Shown: piece by piece, positions 8,762-17,833 of the stretch
Numbering within the stretch: the stretch's first letter is position 1
How the letters are laid out: every line of letters starts with the position of its first letter
Assembly: GCF_000092125.1 (NCBI RefSeq)
Contig: NC_014212.1
Coordinates: 578,001-642,000 of the forward strand
Reading direction: 5' to 3'
DNA length: 64,000 nt
Source of the DNA: Allomeiothermus silvanus DSM 9946
Lineage (GTDB): Bacteria; Deinococcota; Deinococci; Deinococcales; Thermaceae
Position numbers and translations under genes: made by a program
Notes under the pieces: generated by a model
Databases searched by the model: none
Seen by the model: only the letters and a program-made list of their open reading frames with translations
What the model was told of the DNA's origin: nothing

Positions 8762-10240
8762 TCAGACCCTAGACGGCATGGCGGCTTGGATAAAGCGCGC
8801 CAGGTCTTCTTTCATCTGCCGCAAGCTCTCCAGGTGCACGTACATCATGTGCCCGGCCTCGTAGTAGGCCATGGAGATGTTGTCGTGCAGGGTGGGGTCT
8901 AAGCCCAGGTGGTTGAAGGTGTACTCGGTGGCGAAATAGGGCGTGGCCAGGTCGTAGTATCCGTTCCCCACGAACACCTTCAGGTAAGGGTTCATGCTGA
9001 TGGCTTTGCGTAGGGTTTCAGCCACGTTCACGTAGCTATTCTCGAACTCCTTGTAGCTCCAGCTCTGGTAGAGGCCGGAGAGGATTTCATAGGGGAGGTC
9101 GCTCTCGAACTTTAGCTCTTCCCGCACGTACTGGTTGAGGGTAGCGGTATAGGGGCCTTGGATGGCGGCGTAGCTGGGGTCGAACTCGAACTGCTCGCCC
9201 GCATCGTCGCGGTCAATCCCCTTGAAGCGGCTATCCAAGCGGCCCACGGTGCGGCCCTCCTCGCGCAAAAGCTCCTTCACGAAGCGGTAGATGCTGATGC
9301 GAAGCTGGGTGCGCACGATGTATTCACGCGAAAGCCCGGTGTACCTGGCGAGCTTGCGCACGATCCCCTTGGCCTCGTTCTCGGAGAGTTTGGCCCCCCG
9401 CATCAAGGCGCTGGCGTACTCGCCTAAGGCGAAGGCCTCCACCTCGTCCAGCACCTCGCGCAGGGGTTTTTGCTGGAGGTCGTCGGGGAGCTGGCGGTGG
9501 TACCAGGCGGTGGCGGTGTAGGTAGGCAGGAAGAGGATATAGGGAAGGTCATTGCCGGGGAGGAAGCGGGCGGTGGAAAACTCCAGGATGCTCGAGATCA
9601 GCATGATGCCGTTCAAAAACATCCCGTGCCGCTCTTGCAGATAGCCCGAAAGCCCCGCCGCGCGGGTGGTCCCGTAGCTCTCCCCGATCAAAAACTTGGG
9701 GCTCGTCCAGCGCATGTTACGGCTGGTATAGAGCCGGATGAACTCCCCCACCGACTCGATGTCCCGCTGGAAGCCGTGGTATTCCCTGACCTTCTCTCCC
9801 GGTACCATGCGGCTATAGCCGGTGCCTACCGGGTCAATGAACACCAAGTCGGTCACGTCGAGCAGCGAGTATTCGTTTTCCACCAGCCGGTAAGGCGGGG
9901 GTGGAGGGTGGCCGATCTCGTCCATCAAGACCCGCTTAGGGCCCAGCAAACCCAGATGCAACCACACCGAACTCGAGCCCGGCCCGCCGTTGAAGGAGAA
10001 GGTGAGGGGGCGGGTGGTTCGGTCGGCTACGTCGTCTTTGGTATAGGCCACGAAGAACACCCAGGCCTTGGGCTTCTCCCCCTCGGCGGCTCCGTCTTTC
10101 ACGGCCTCTTCCTTTAATACCAAGGTTCCGCAGGTGACGGTGTAGCCGATCTCCTGCCCGCCGATGGTCGCGCGGTGCTGGGTGACGGAGAGTTGGTCTT
10201 GCGGCCTGGGGGCCTCGGCGGGTTGGGTCTCTTCCGGCAT
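8762..10240 (-). CDS. S10 family serine carboxypeptidase-like protein
   Basis: A 492-residue alpha/beta hydrolase of the S10 carboxypeptidase type. FSFNGGPGSSS (oxyanion and substrate region), DPVGTGYS and the nucleophile elbow IGESYGTTRA (Ser about residue 208) are clear. The catalytic Asp is probably in VGNGYYDLATP and the His in YEAGHMMY near the C-terminus. No signal peptide is seen, so it would act in the cytoplasm, unlike eukaryotic S10 enzymes. It converges with the emfourin gene (5-base gap) and is followed closely by a flavin reductase start on the same strand. Its substrate is unknown. Confidence 0.88.
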   Translation of the reverse strand: MPEETQPAEAPRPQDQLSVTQHRATIGGQEIGYTVTCGTLVLKEEAVKDGAAEGEKPKAWVFFVAYTKDDVADRTTRPLTFSFNGGPGSSSVWLHLGLLGPKRVLMDEIGHPPPPPYRLVENEYSLLDVTDLVFIDPVGTGYSRMVPGEKVREYHGFQRDIESVGEFIRLYTSRNMRWTSPKFLIGESYGTTRAAGLSGYLQERHGMFLNGIMLISSILEFSTARFLPGNDLPYILFLPTYTATAWYHRQLPDDLQQKPLREVLDEVEAFALGEYASALMRGAKLSENEAKGIVRKLARYTGLSREYIVRTQLRISIYRFVKELLREEGRTVGRLDSRFKGIDRDDAGEQFEFDPSYAAIQGPYTATLNQYVREELKFESDLPYEILSGLYQSWSYKEFENSYVNVAETLRKAISMNPYLKVFVGNGYYDLATPYFATEYTFNHLGLDPTLHDNISMAYYEAGHMMYVHLESLRQMKEDLARFIQAAMPSRV

Positions 10241-10244
10241 GGGT

Positions 10245-10898
10245 CTAGTCTACCGGGTATATTTCAGCGGACTGATTAGCTTGCCATTCTTCAAACGTTA
10301 TGCGGGGCATCTCGAAGCGGTCTGAGGTGCGCACGTAGCCGCCCCGCCCACCCATCCGCCCAATGAGCTTTAGGGCTCCGCTATCCAGGTAAAGTTTTTC
10401 CGGGTCGGTGACGAAATCGTCCCGGACAAAAGCCCCCAGCACCTCGCCGATGAGGATCCGGTTACGCCCGATCTCGAGGGCCGAATGCAGCCTGCACTCG
10501 AAGGCAGCGGGAGCCCGGGCGATCCGGGGGACAACGACGTGGACCGAAGGGGCAAGCTCGAGCCCGGCGGCTTCGATCTCGCTCACCCCGGCAGGGAACT
10601 CCACCGCGGTGAGGTTCATGACCGCGGCCAAGTCCTCGCTGACCAGGTTCACCACGAAAAATCCGCTGCGTTGGATATTGTAGGCGCTGTCCTTGGGGCG
10701 GTTTCCGGGGTGGTTGCCGATTCCCAGCGCCAGGATCGGAGGGTCCGAGCCCATCGCGTTGAAGAAGCTGAAAGGGGCTGCGTTCACCGATCCGTCCGGG
10801 TTGAGGCTGGTGACCCAGGCGATCGGACGAGGTACTACCACAGAGATCAGGAGCTTGTAGCGCTCCCGGGGTTTGAGCTTGGAGAAGTCGAAGTCCAT
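10245..10898 (-). CDS. Flavin reductase (FMN-binding split-barrel) family protein
   Basis: A 217-residue protein of the flavin reductase-like domain family. The signature PRPIAWVTSLNPDGSVNAAPFSFFNAMGSDPP (residues about 23-55) begins the FMN-binding barrel; KDSAYNI and FVVNLV follow. Such proteins reduce FMN/FAD with NAD(P)H or simply bind FMN as a partner of oxygenases. It lies four bases upstream of the S10 peptidase gene on the same strand, so they are probably co-transcribed. Upstream is a 7-bp periodic repeat rather than a clear promoter. Confidence 0.9.
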   Translation of the reverse strand: MDFDFSKLKPRERYKLLISVVVPRPIAWVTSLNPDGSVNAAPFSFFNAMGSDPPILALGIGNHPGNRPKDSAYNIQRSGFFVVNLVSEDLAAVMNLTAVEFPAGVSEIEAAGLELAPSVHVVVPRIARAPAAFECRLHSALEIGRNRILIGEVLGAFVRDDFVTDPEKLYLDSGALKLIGRMGGRGGYVRTSDRFEMPRITFEEWQANQSAEIYPVD

Positions 10899-10909
10899 AG
10901 GAGAAGCCT

Positions 10910-10986
10910 AACGCGAAACGCCGAACGCTAGACGCAAAACGCAAAACGCCAAACGCTAGACGCAAAACGCGAAACGCGAAACGCCC
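10910..10986. repeat. 7-bp periodic tandem repeat, 11 units
   Basis: Eleven consecutive 7-base units of consensus RACGCNA (AACGCGA, AACGCCG, AACGCTA, GACGCAA and so on) fill the 11 bases after the flavin reductase start and most of the gap to the esterase. Phase is exact throughout. A shorter array of the same motif lies at 4721-4748. The 7-base period is far too short for CRISPR. Confidence 0.9.
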
Positions 10987-11033
10987 AAAGCCCTCCCCCT
11001 AAGCGCTCCGCGCCAAACCAGGAGGGGAATGGC

Positions 11034-11651
11034 TTACACCCGCCGGGCCAGCCAGGCTCGAGCCGCCTCGAGTTCCTCTGGGTGCAGCTCGTGGCCGGCG
11101 TCCTGCCAACGCAGCTCGACGTTGGCCCCGGCCTGCTCGAGCCAGCGAGTCAGAGCCTCGACGCGCTCGCTAGGAGCCCAGGGGTCGCGGCGGCCCGCCG
11201 CGAGGAAGACGGCCTTGTCCGAGAGGTCGGGCAGGGTGGAGGGCTCGAGGGGGAGCACCGGGCGGAGCAGCGCGCCCCCGGCCAGCGCCTCGGGGTGCAG
11301 CAGCATCAGCGCGGCGGCGATGTTGGCGCCGTTGGAGTAGCCCAGGGCGTACACCCGGCCCGCGTCGAAGCTATAGCGCTCGGCGGCCTCCTGGACGAAG
11401 CGGGCCAGGTCGGCGGCCTGGGCCTTGAGGTCGGCCTCGTCGAACACGCCCATCGCCAGCCGCCGGAAGAAGCGCGCAGCGCCGTTCTCGAGCACCTTCC
11501 CGCGCGGCGAGAGCAGCTTGGCGGCGGGGGCGAGCTCGCGGGCCAGCCCGATCAGGTCGTGCTCGTTGCCCCCGGTGCCGTGCAGCACCAGCAGCGTGGC
11601 CCGTGAGCTCCCCGGCTCGAAGCGGTGGACGAAGCCCAGCTCGGCGGTCAT
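11034..11651 (-). CDS. MhqD-like carboxylesterase/phospholipase
   Basis: A 205-residue alpha/beta hydrolase. LLVLHGTGGNEHDL forms the oxyanion loop, YALGYSNGANIAAA is the nucleophile elbow (Ser about residue 117), DPWAPSERV carries the acid and DAGHELHPEE the His. The open frame extends further upstream, but the ATG at 11651 overlaps the preceding dioxygenase stop as ATGA and gives the normal family N-terminus. This is the small hydrolase/phospholipase family that includes MhqD of Bacillus, and as there it is paired with an MhqO-like dioxygenase. A role in quinone or electrophile detoxification is inferred from that pairing. Confidence 0.85.
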   Translation of the reverse strand: MTAELGFVHRFEPGSSRATLLVLHGTGGNEHDLIGLARELAPAAKLLSPRGKVLENGAARFFRRLAMGVFDEADLKAQAADLARFVQEAAERYSFDAGRVYALGYSNGANIAAALMLLHPEALAGGALLRPVLPLEPSTLPDLSDKAVFLAAGRRDPWAPSERVEALTRWLEQAGANVELRWQDAGHELHPEELEAARAWLARRV

Positions 11652-12601
11652 GGACGCACCTCGGCCTCGGGCAGGCGCAGCTCCGGCAGCACGGCCTCGA
11701 TGCGCGCGCGCTGGGGCTCGAGCCACGGCGGCAGCACCAGCTTCTCGCCCAGGCGGGCGGGCTCCTCGTCCACGGCGAAGCCGGGGCCGTCGGTGGCGAG
11801 CTCGAACAGCGCCCCGCCCGGCTCGTTGAAGTAGACCGACTTGAACCAGAAGCGGTCGATCTGCGGCGTGGCCCTCATCCCGGTCGCGGTGATCTGCTTG
11901 CGAAGCTGTAGCTGGTGGTCGCTGTCGTCCACTCGCCAGGCGATGTGGTGGACGCTGCCCCGCCCCCAGCGCCCTGGGGGGAGGTTGGGGTACTCCTTGA
12001 TGTCCACGAACTTGCCCGAGCCGCCGCCGGCCACGGCGAACCGGCTCCACCCGTTCTCCTGTCCGGCGGGCTCGAAACCCAAAGCTTGGCGGAGGAACTC
12101 GGCGGTGGGGTAAAGGGTACGCTCCCACAGCCTGGCCCCGTGCAGGCCCATGACCTGCCGGTTCTCGGGGATCTCGCTGTGCTCCCAGGGGGTGAAGGGG
12201 CGGGGGCCGGTCTCGACCAGGGCGACCTCGAGGCCATCCGGGTCTTGGAAGGGCAGGGCGGGTTCGCCAAACCGGGTCTCGGGGCTTCCCAGTCGCACCC
12301 CGTAGCGCCGCAAGCGCTCCTCCCAGAAGGCTAGGCTACCTTCGGGCACAGCCAGTTGCACCTCGACGGTCAGGCCGGTGCCCTTGCGCGGGGCAGCCAG
12401 ATTCTCCCAGGGGAAGAAGGTGAGGTCGGTACCGGGGCGGCCCTCGGCGTCGGCGTAGAAAAGGTGGTAGGAGCCGGGATCATCCTGGTTGACCGACCGT
12501 TTGACCAACCGCATCCCCAGCACCCCTGCGTAGAAATCCAGGTTGCGCTGGGCGTCGGTGGCCATGGCAGTGATGTGATGAATTCCTCGAACCCTGTCCA
12601 T
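11648..12601 (-). CDS. MhqO-like ring-cleaving dioxygenase (glyoxalase/VOC fold)
   Basis: A 317-residue protein with two VOC modules. The N-terminal GIHHITAMATDAQRNLDFY has the first metal-ligand His, GSVHHIAWRVDD (about residues 210-221) begins the second module, and a late GGALFELATDGPGF carries the Glu ligand. These are the features of the MhqA/MhqO ring-cleaving dioxygenases, which use iron to open hydroquinones. The ATG at 12601 has a G-rich upstream region and sits just downstream of a palindrome-containing promoter. The stop overlaps the MhqD-like start by four bases, so translation is probably coupled. Confidence 0.87.
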   Translation of the reverse strand: MDRVRGIHHITAMATDAQRNLDFYAGVLGMRLVKRSVNQDDPGSYHLFYADAEGRPGTDLTFFPWENLAAPRKGTGLTVEVQLAVPEGSLAFWEERLRRYGVRLGSPETRFGEPALPFQDPDGLEVALVETGPRPFTPWEHSEIPENRQVMGLHGARLWERTLYPTAEFLRQALGFEPAGQENGWSRFAVAGGGSGKFVDIKEYPNLPPGRWGRGSVHHIAWRVDDSDHQLQLRKQITATGMRATPQIDRFWFKSVYFNEPGGALFELATDGPGFAVDEEPARLGEKLVLPPWLEPQRARIEAVLPELRLPEAEVRP

Positions 12602-12617
12602 ACGAACCCCCTCGTCT

Positions 12618-12646
12618 ATAATAAGTATAGTACTATAAAAAATCAA
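12618..12646 (-). promoter_or_regulatory. Promoter with palindromic operator before the MhqO-like gene
   Basis: Reading the minus strand, TTGATT (12646-12641) and TATTAT (12623-12618) are separated by exactly 17 bases. Inside this spacer lies a perfect 12-bp palindrome, TATAGTACTATA (12626-12637). A repressor bound here would block the promoter, as MarR/DUF24-type regulators do for mhq operons. The two HxlR genes at 13812 and 14286 are the nearest candidate regulators. Confidence 0.65.
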
Positions 12647-12653
12647 GCAAAGC

Positions 12654-12947
12654 TCAAGGCCGAAGCAATCCGGCCCCGCGCAGCGCCGCCTCGAGATCAT
12701 CCAGAAGAGGGTTTTTCATCACCTTGCCGCCATCCTGGGGTTTCCAGGGGCCTTGCAGGGTTTCCCCAACCACCACCATGGGGAACTTGAGCGTTCCGCC
12801 GTTCATGAGGCGGACGGCTTCTTCTGCGGCGGGATCCTTTTCGATGTCAAAGAACTCGAAGGGAATGTGCAGGCTCCGCAGATAGTTTTGGAAGCCGCGG
12901 CTGAAGCTGCACCAGCCGGTTCCGTAGATCTGGACTCGGGCCGCCAT
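12654..12947 (-). CDS. Glutaredoxin-like protein with CxxS site
   Basis: A 97-residue thioredoxin-fold protein. The active-site region is IYGTGWCSFSRGF (Cys about residue 13), a monothiol C-x-x-S motif, followed by the cis-proline strand LKFPMVVVGE. Length matches glutaredoxins and mycoredoxins. The ATG at 12947 is chosen because AGGGG lies five bases upstream; a GTG two codons earlier would have no proper Shine-Dalgarno. The MhqO promoter lies 8 bases downstream of its stop. It sits among redox genes, but its partner thiol (bacillithiol is common in this phylum) cannot be read from sequence. Confidence 0.82.
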   Translation of the reverse strand: MAARVQIYGTGWCSFSRGFQNYLRSLHIPFEFFDIEKDPAAEEAVRLMNGGTLKFPMVVVGETLQGPWKPQDGGKVMKNPLLDDLEAALRGAGLLRP

Positions 12948-13110
12948 GCTCACCCCTGAAGTGGGATTTGGCTACAGCGAAAAGATCGGGCTCGAGGAAA
13001 CCCTGCGGGCAGTTGAAGGGAGGTAAGGCTTTTGTCCATAAAATCTAGCCTAGCGGCTCGAGGATGCCTGCTTTGAAACACAAGGTGCAGTCTGAGGGGC
13101 TGCGACGAAC

Positions 13111-13145
13111 AAAAAAGCCCCTGAAGCTTCAGGGGCTTTTTATCC
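13111..13145 (-). terminator. Rho-independent terminator after the YceI gene
   Basis: A perfect inverted repeat (AAAAAGCCCCTGAAG and its complement) with T-runs on both strands lies just past the YceI stop codon. It can work in both directions, but no plus-strand gene needs it, so it most likely ends the yceI transcript. Confidence 0.9.
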
Positions 13146-13152
13146 TACGCGC

Positions 13153-13753
<601 letters not shown>

Positions 13754-13772
13754 AGATTGTCAAGCATTTCAC

Positions 13773-13802
13773 TAGACAAAGCTTAGAGGTCGGTGCTACT
13801 AT
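13773..13802 (+). promoter_or_regulatory. Probable leaderless promoter of the first HxlR gene
   Basis: TAGACA (13773-13778) and TACTAT (13797-13802) are separated by 18 bases, and the -10 box ends nine bases before the ATG at 13812. No Shine-Dalgarno is present, consistent with a leaderless transcript. Confidence 0.55.
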
Positions 13803-13811
13803 GAACCTGAT

Positions 13812-14153
13812 ATGACCCGTGCTGCCGAGGATCATGCTTTTTGCCCGGTTTACGAGGCCATCAACGTCCTGCAGGAAAAGTGGACGTTGCACATCGTCCG
13901 TACGCTGCTGGACGGTCCGCGGGGCTTCAACGAACTCTCCCGGGCAGTGGGGGGGTGTAACCCCGCTACCTTGACCCAGCGCCTCGAGCGGCTCGAGAGA
14001 CTAGGGATCGTTTCCAAGACCATCCACTCGACCATGCCCCCCCGCACCAGCTACGCCCTCACCGAGGCTGGCCAAGCCCTCCAGGAGGTTATCGAGGCTA
14101 TTGATACTTGGGGGCGCAAATACCTTCCCGAGCCGATGCCGGCAGCCCACTAA
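13812..14153 (+). CDS. HxlR-family transcriptional regulator with N-terminal Cys
   Basis: A 113-residue winged-helix regulator of the HxlR/DUF24 family (MarR-like). The pattern FCPVYEAINVLQEKWTLHIV, GPRGFNELSRAVGGCNPATLTQRLERLERLGIV and PRTSYALTEAGQAL is diagnostic. Cys11 in AFCPVY is at the position used as a thiol switch by the redox-sensing members YodB and HypR, so this one may sense quinones or disulfide stress. A second Cys lies at residue 55. It is divergent from yceI and close to the mhq-like operon. Autoregulation through the palindromes in the intergenic region is a reasonable guess. Confidence 0.9.
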   Translation: MTRAAEDHAFCPVYEAINVLQEKWTLHIVRTLLDGPRGFNELSRAVGGCNPATLTQRLERLERLGIVSKTIHSTMPPRTSYALTEAGQALQEVIEAIDTWGRKYLPEPMPAAH

Positions 14154-14285
14154 TGGCTACTTAAATAGGCTCCTTTGCTAAATCGCCCGCGGGCGTACTC
14201 CAAGCACAGCAAACTAAACCGACCTACTGGTTGCTTTGTAGGGAGGGGTAAACTTGCTGACCCCAGTACTAAATTAAACTAAGCC

Positions 14286-14582
14286 ATGCTAGAGGTTGAG
14301 CGCCCAATCGAGGTATTTCTGGAAATTTTGGGCCGCCGCGGTTCTTTTCCCATTCTCTGGGCTTTGGTGCGTGGGCCGCAGCGCTTCAGTGCGCTACAGC
14401 AGGAAACCGGACTTCCTCCCCGTACCCTCTCGCTGCGGCTCAAAGAGCTCGAGGACTTTGCCCTGGTGAGCCGCACCGCTTACCCGCAGGTTCCCCCACG
14501 GGTAGACTACGCCCTCACCAAAAAAGGCGAGGGGCTCAAGGGTGCTTTGGAAGCTCTACTCGAGTGGGAGAAAACTTTATAA
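14286..14582 (+). CDS. Second HxlR-family regulator
   Basis: A 98-residue HxlR-type winged-helix protein: PIEVFLEILGRRGSFPILWAL, GPQRFSALQQETGLPPRTLSLRLKELEDFALV and PRVDYALTKKGEGL match the family in order. It is slightly short at the N-terminus and lacks the Cys seen in its neighbour, so it is probably not a thiol sensor of the same kind. The ATG at 14286 has no Shine-Dalgarno; a TAAACT box ends six bases before it, again suggesting a leaderless message. It is 132 bases after the first HxlR gene on the same strand. The target genes are unknown. Confidence 0.85.
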   Translation: MLEVERPIEVFLEILGRRGSFPILWALVRGPQRFSALQQETGLPPRTLSLRLKELEDFALVSRTAYPQVPPRVDYALTKKGEGLKGALEALLEWEKTL

Positions 14583-14601
14583 TACCAGATTCGGTTGATT
14601 C

Positions 14602-14640
14602 GTTACCGAACGGTAACTCCGCCCCGCCAAGGCGGGGCGG
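14602..14640. repeat. Two adjacent perfect hairpins in the HxlR-groEL spacer
   Basis: GTTACCG-AA-CGGTAAC (14602-14617) is followed at once by CCGCCCCGCC-AA-GGCGGGGCGG (14619-14640); both stems are perfect with AA loops. They open the 319-base stretch 14583-14901, in which I find no credible gene. The 14641-14760 part is GC-rich without a clear structure. Confidence 0.75.
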
Positions 14641-14760
14641 CCGACCGAAGTTATCCGCGTAGCGGTGGCGTAGTTTCGCCGAGCGAAGCGAGGGGTGGGC
14701 GATACCGCCCCTTGGAAGGGATACGCTTTCTTCGCCGACCGTCAGGGAGGGGTGTGCTCT

Positions 14761-14810
14761 GGATTCAAAAAGACAGCCTCTGGGGTTTTGTAAACTGTCT
14801 TTTTGAATCC
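14761..14810. repeat. 16-bp perfect inverted repeat with 18-base loop
   Basis: GGATTCAAAAAGACAG (14761-14776) is exactly complementary to 14795-14810. It lacks a following T-run and lies 50 bases beyond the groEL terminator, so it is not an ordinary terminator. It could be a remnant end-to-end IS or a MITE-like hairpin. Confidence 0.75.
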
Positions 14811-14857
14811 GGTTAAAAGCTCCTGTGGGTTGCGGGTTTGCTTCGGAAAATCACAAA

Positions 14858-14886
14858 CAAAAACCCCCTTCCCAGCGGGAAGGGGG
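14858..14886 (-). terminator. groEL terminator
   Basis: On the minus strand a 10-bp stem (CCCCCTTCCC with its complement, loop of 3) is followed by a run of T. It begins 15 bases after the groEL stop codon and is a textbook rho-independent terminator. Confidence 0.93.
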
Positions 14887-14901
14887 CGAGCGGCGTAGGG
14901 T

Positions 14902-16584
<1,683 letters not shown>

Positions 16585-16608
16585 CTACGCAGGGCGTAGG
16601 GCGTTTGT

Positions 16609-16905
16609 TCAGATCACTGCCAGTAGGTCACGCTCGGAAAGGATGATGTACTCTTCGCCATCGATTTCGATCTCGGTGCCGCCGTACTTGGCAAACACCA
16701 CGGTGTCCCCTTCCTTGACCTCGAGGGGCACCTTGGTCCCGTTGTCAAGGGTACGGCCCGAGCCCACTGCGACGACCTTACCCTTCTGGGGCTTCTCCTT
16801 GGCGGTGTCGGGGAGGACGATTCCCCCCTTGGTCTTGGCCTCTTCCTCGATGCGCTTGACCACTACGCGGTCGCCGAGGGGTTTGAGCATGGTTGCGGTT
16901 GCCAT
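16609..16905 (-). CDS. groES: Co-chaperonin GroES (Hsp10)
   Basis: A 98-residue co-chaperonin. [16 protein letters not shown] at the N-terminus, the mobile loop around [16 protein letters not shown] and the C-terminal [14 protein letters not shown] match the family throughout. The ATG at 16905 has a strong GAGGAGGA Shine-Dalgarno. The gene leads the groES-groEL operon. Upstream on the same strand is a CIRCE-like inverted repeat and a TTGACA box at 16996-16991, so it is probably heat-shock regulated. Confidence 0.98.
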   Translation of the reverse strand: MATATMLKPLGDRVVVKRIEEEAKTKGGIVLPDTAKEKPQKGKVVAVGSGRTLDNGTKVPLEVKEGDTVVFAKYGGTEIEIDGEEYIILSERDLLAVI

Positions 16906-16928
16906 AACTTGTCCTCCTCTAATGCTGA

Positions 16929-16955
16929 TTGACAGTCATGGGTTTAGAGTGTCAA
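16929..16955 (-). promoter_or_regulatory. CIRCE-like operator upstream of groES
   Basis: On the minus strand the half-site TTGACACTC is followed by nine bases and then GACTGTCAA. The perfect complement would be GAGTGTCAA, so there is one mismatch. The 9-9-9 layout equals that of the HrcA-binding CIRCE element (TTAGCACTC-N9-GAGTGCTAA), and the left half differs from the consensus only at the third to fifth bases. It lies 23 bases before the groES ATG. HrcA is not in this window, so binding is inferred. Confidence 0.65.
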
Positions 16956-17005
16956 CCCAAGACAATAGTATTTTGTAGACCCCACCAGATTGTCAAGGGT
17001 CTGGA

Positions 17006-17830
17006 CTATAAAGTTGAGTGCGTCTTAGTCAAGCTATCCCTCAGGAGTCGCTGCCTAAGCGCTTCATACAGCAGGAGTGCCGCCGAAACCGAGACATTGA
17101 GGCTATCGGCCTGGCCTTGCATGGGGATGCGTACCTGGGTTTGGGCGGCTTCCAGCCAAGCCGCACGCAACCCTTCATGCTCGGGCCCCACCGCGATGGC
17201 GACCGGAGGGCGCAGGTTGGCTTCCCAGTACAAAGCCTCGGCGTGAGGGGTGGTGGCGACGAGGGGTAGGTTATGCTGCTTGATCCAGTCCAAGACCTCG
17301 GATTCGGAGGCGGCCAGCGTCCGCAGAGAGAAGACCACCCCGGTGCTGTTGCGGATCACCTGGGGGCTGTAGAGGTCCACCCCGCCCGCCACCAGCACCA
17401 CCTCGGCTCCAGCGGCGTCTGCTGAGCGCAGCACAGCGCCGAGGTTGCCGGGTTTCTCCAGCCCCACCGCTACCAGGATCAGCGCGTCGGGAGAAGGTCT
17501 GTATTCTTCCAGGGTCCGCTCAGGCATCCGGGCCAGCGCGATGAGCCCTGCCGGGTTGTCGCGGACACTGAGCTTTTTCAAGACCGCCTCGGACACCTCC
17601 AACAGCGCTAGCCGTCCGACCCTACCCAATGCGGCGTATACCTGCTGCTCCTCGGGGTTCAACCCGCCTTCCCAAACCAGGGCTTGCTCGAGTTCGATTC
17701 CTGCTTGCAGGGCTCGCTCGATCTCGCGGGCTCCTTCGATCAGGAAGCGCCGCTGGCTATCGCGGTGTTTGCGCTCGAGGAGCCGGGCGAGTTCCTTGAT
17801 ACGGGGGTTAGCGGTGCTGGTGATGCGCAT
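17006..17830 (-). CDS. TrmH/SpoU-family RNA 2'-O-methyltransferase
   Basis: A 274-residue SPOUT-fold methyltransferase. An N-terminal substrate-binding domain (ITSTANPRIKELARLLERKHRDSQRRFLIEG in two pieces, residues 2-33) precedes the catalytic domain. Motif 1 is EKPGNLGAVLRSADAAG, motif 2 IAVGPEHEGL and motif 3 IPMQGQADSLNVSVSAALLLYEALRQ. It should methylate a ribose in rRNA (the RlmB/TsnR-like group) with SAM; the site cannot be read. It follows the pantothenate kinase gene with a 3-base gap, so the two are co-transcribed. The last residues after the knot are variable. Confidence 0.92.
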   Translation of the reverse strand: MRITSTANPRIKELARLLERKHRDSQRRFLIEGAREIERALQAGIELEQALVWEGGLNPEEQQVYAALGRVGRLALLEVSEAVLKKLSVRDNPAGLIALARMPERTLEEYRPSPDALILVAVGLEKPGNLGAVLRSADAAGAEVVLVAGGVDLYSPQVIRNSTGVVFSLRTLAASESEVLDWIKQHNLPLVATTPHAEALYWEANLRPPVAIAVGPEHEGLRAAWLEAAQTQVRIPMQGQADSLNVSVSAALLLYEALRQRLLRDSLTKTHSTL

Positions 17831-17833
17831 AGC

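Noticed and set aside
10910-10986. CRISPR-like array
   Set aside because: The period is 7 bases with no spacers, so it cannot be a CRISPR array.
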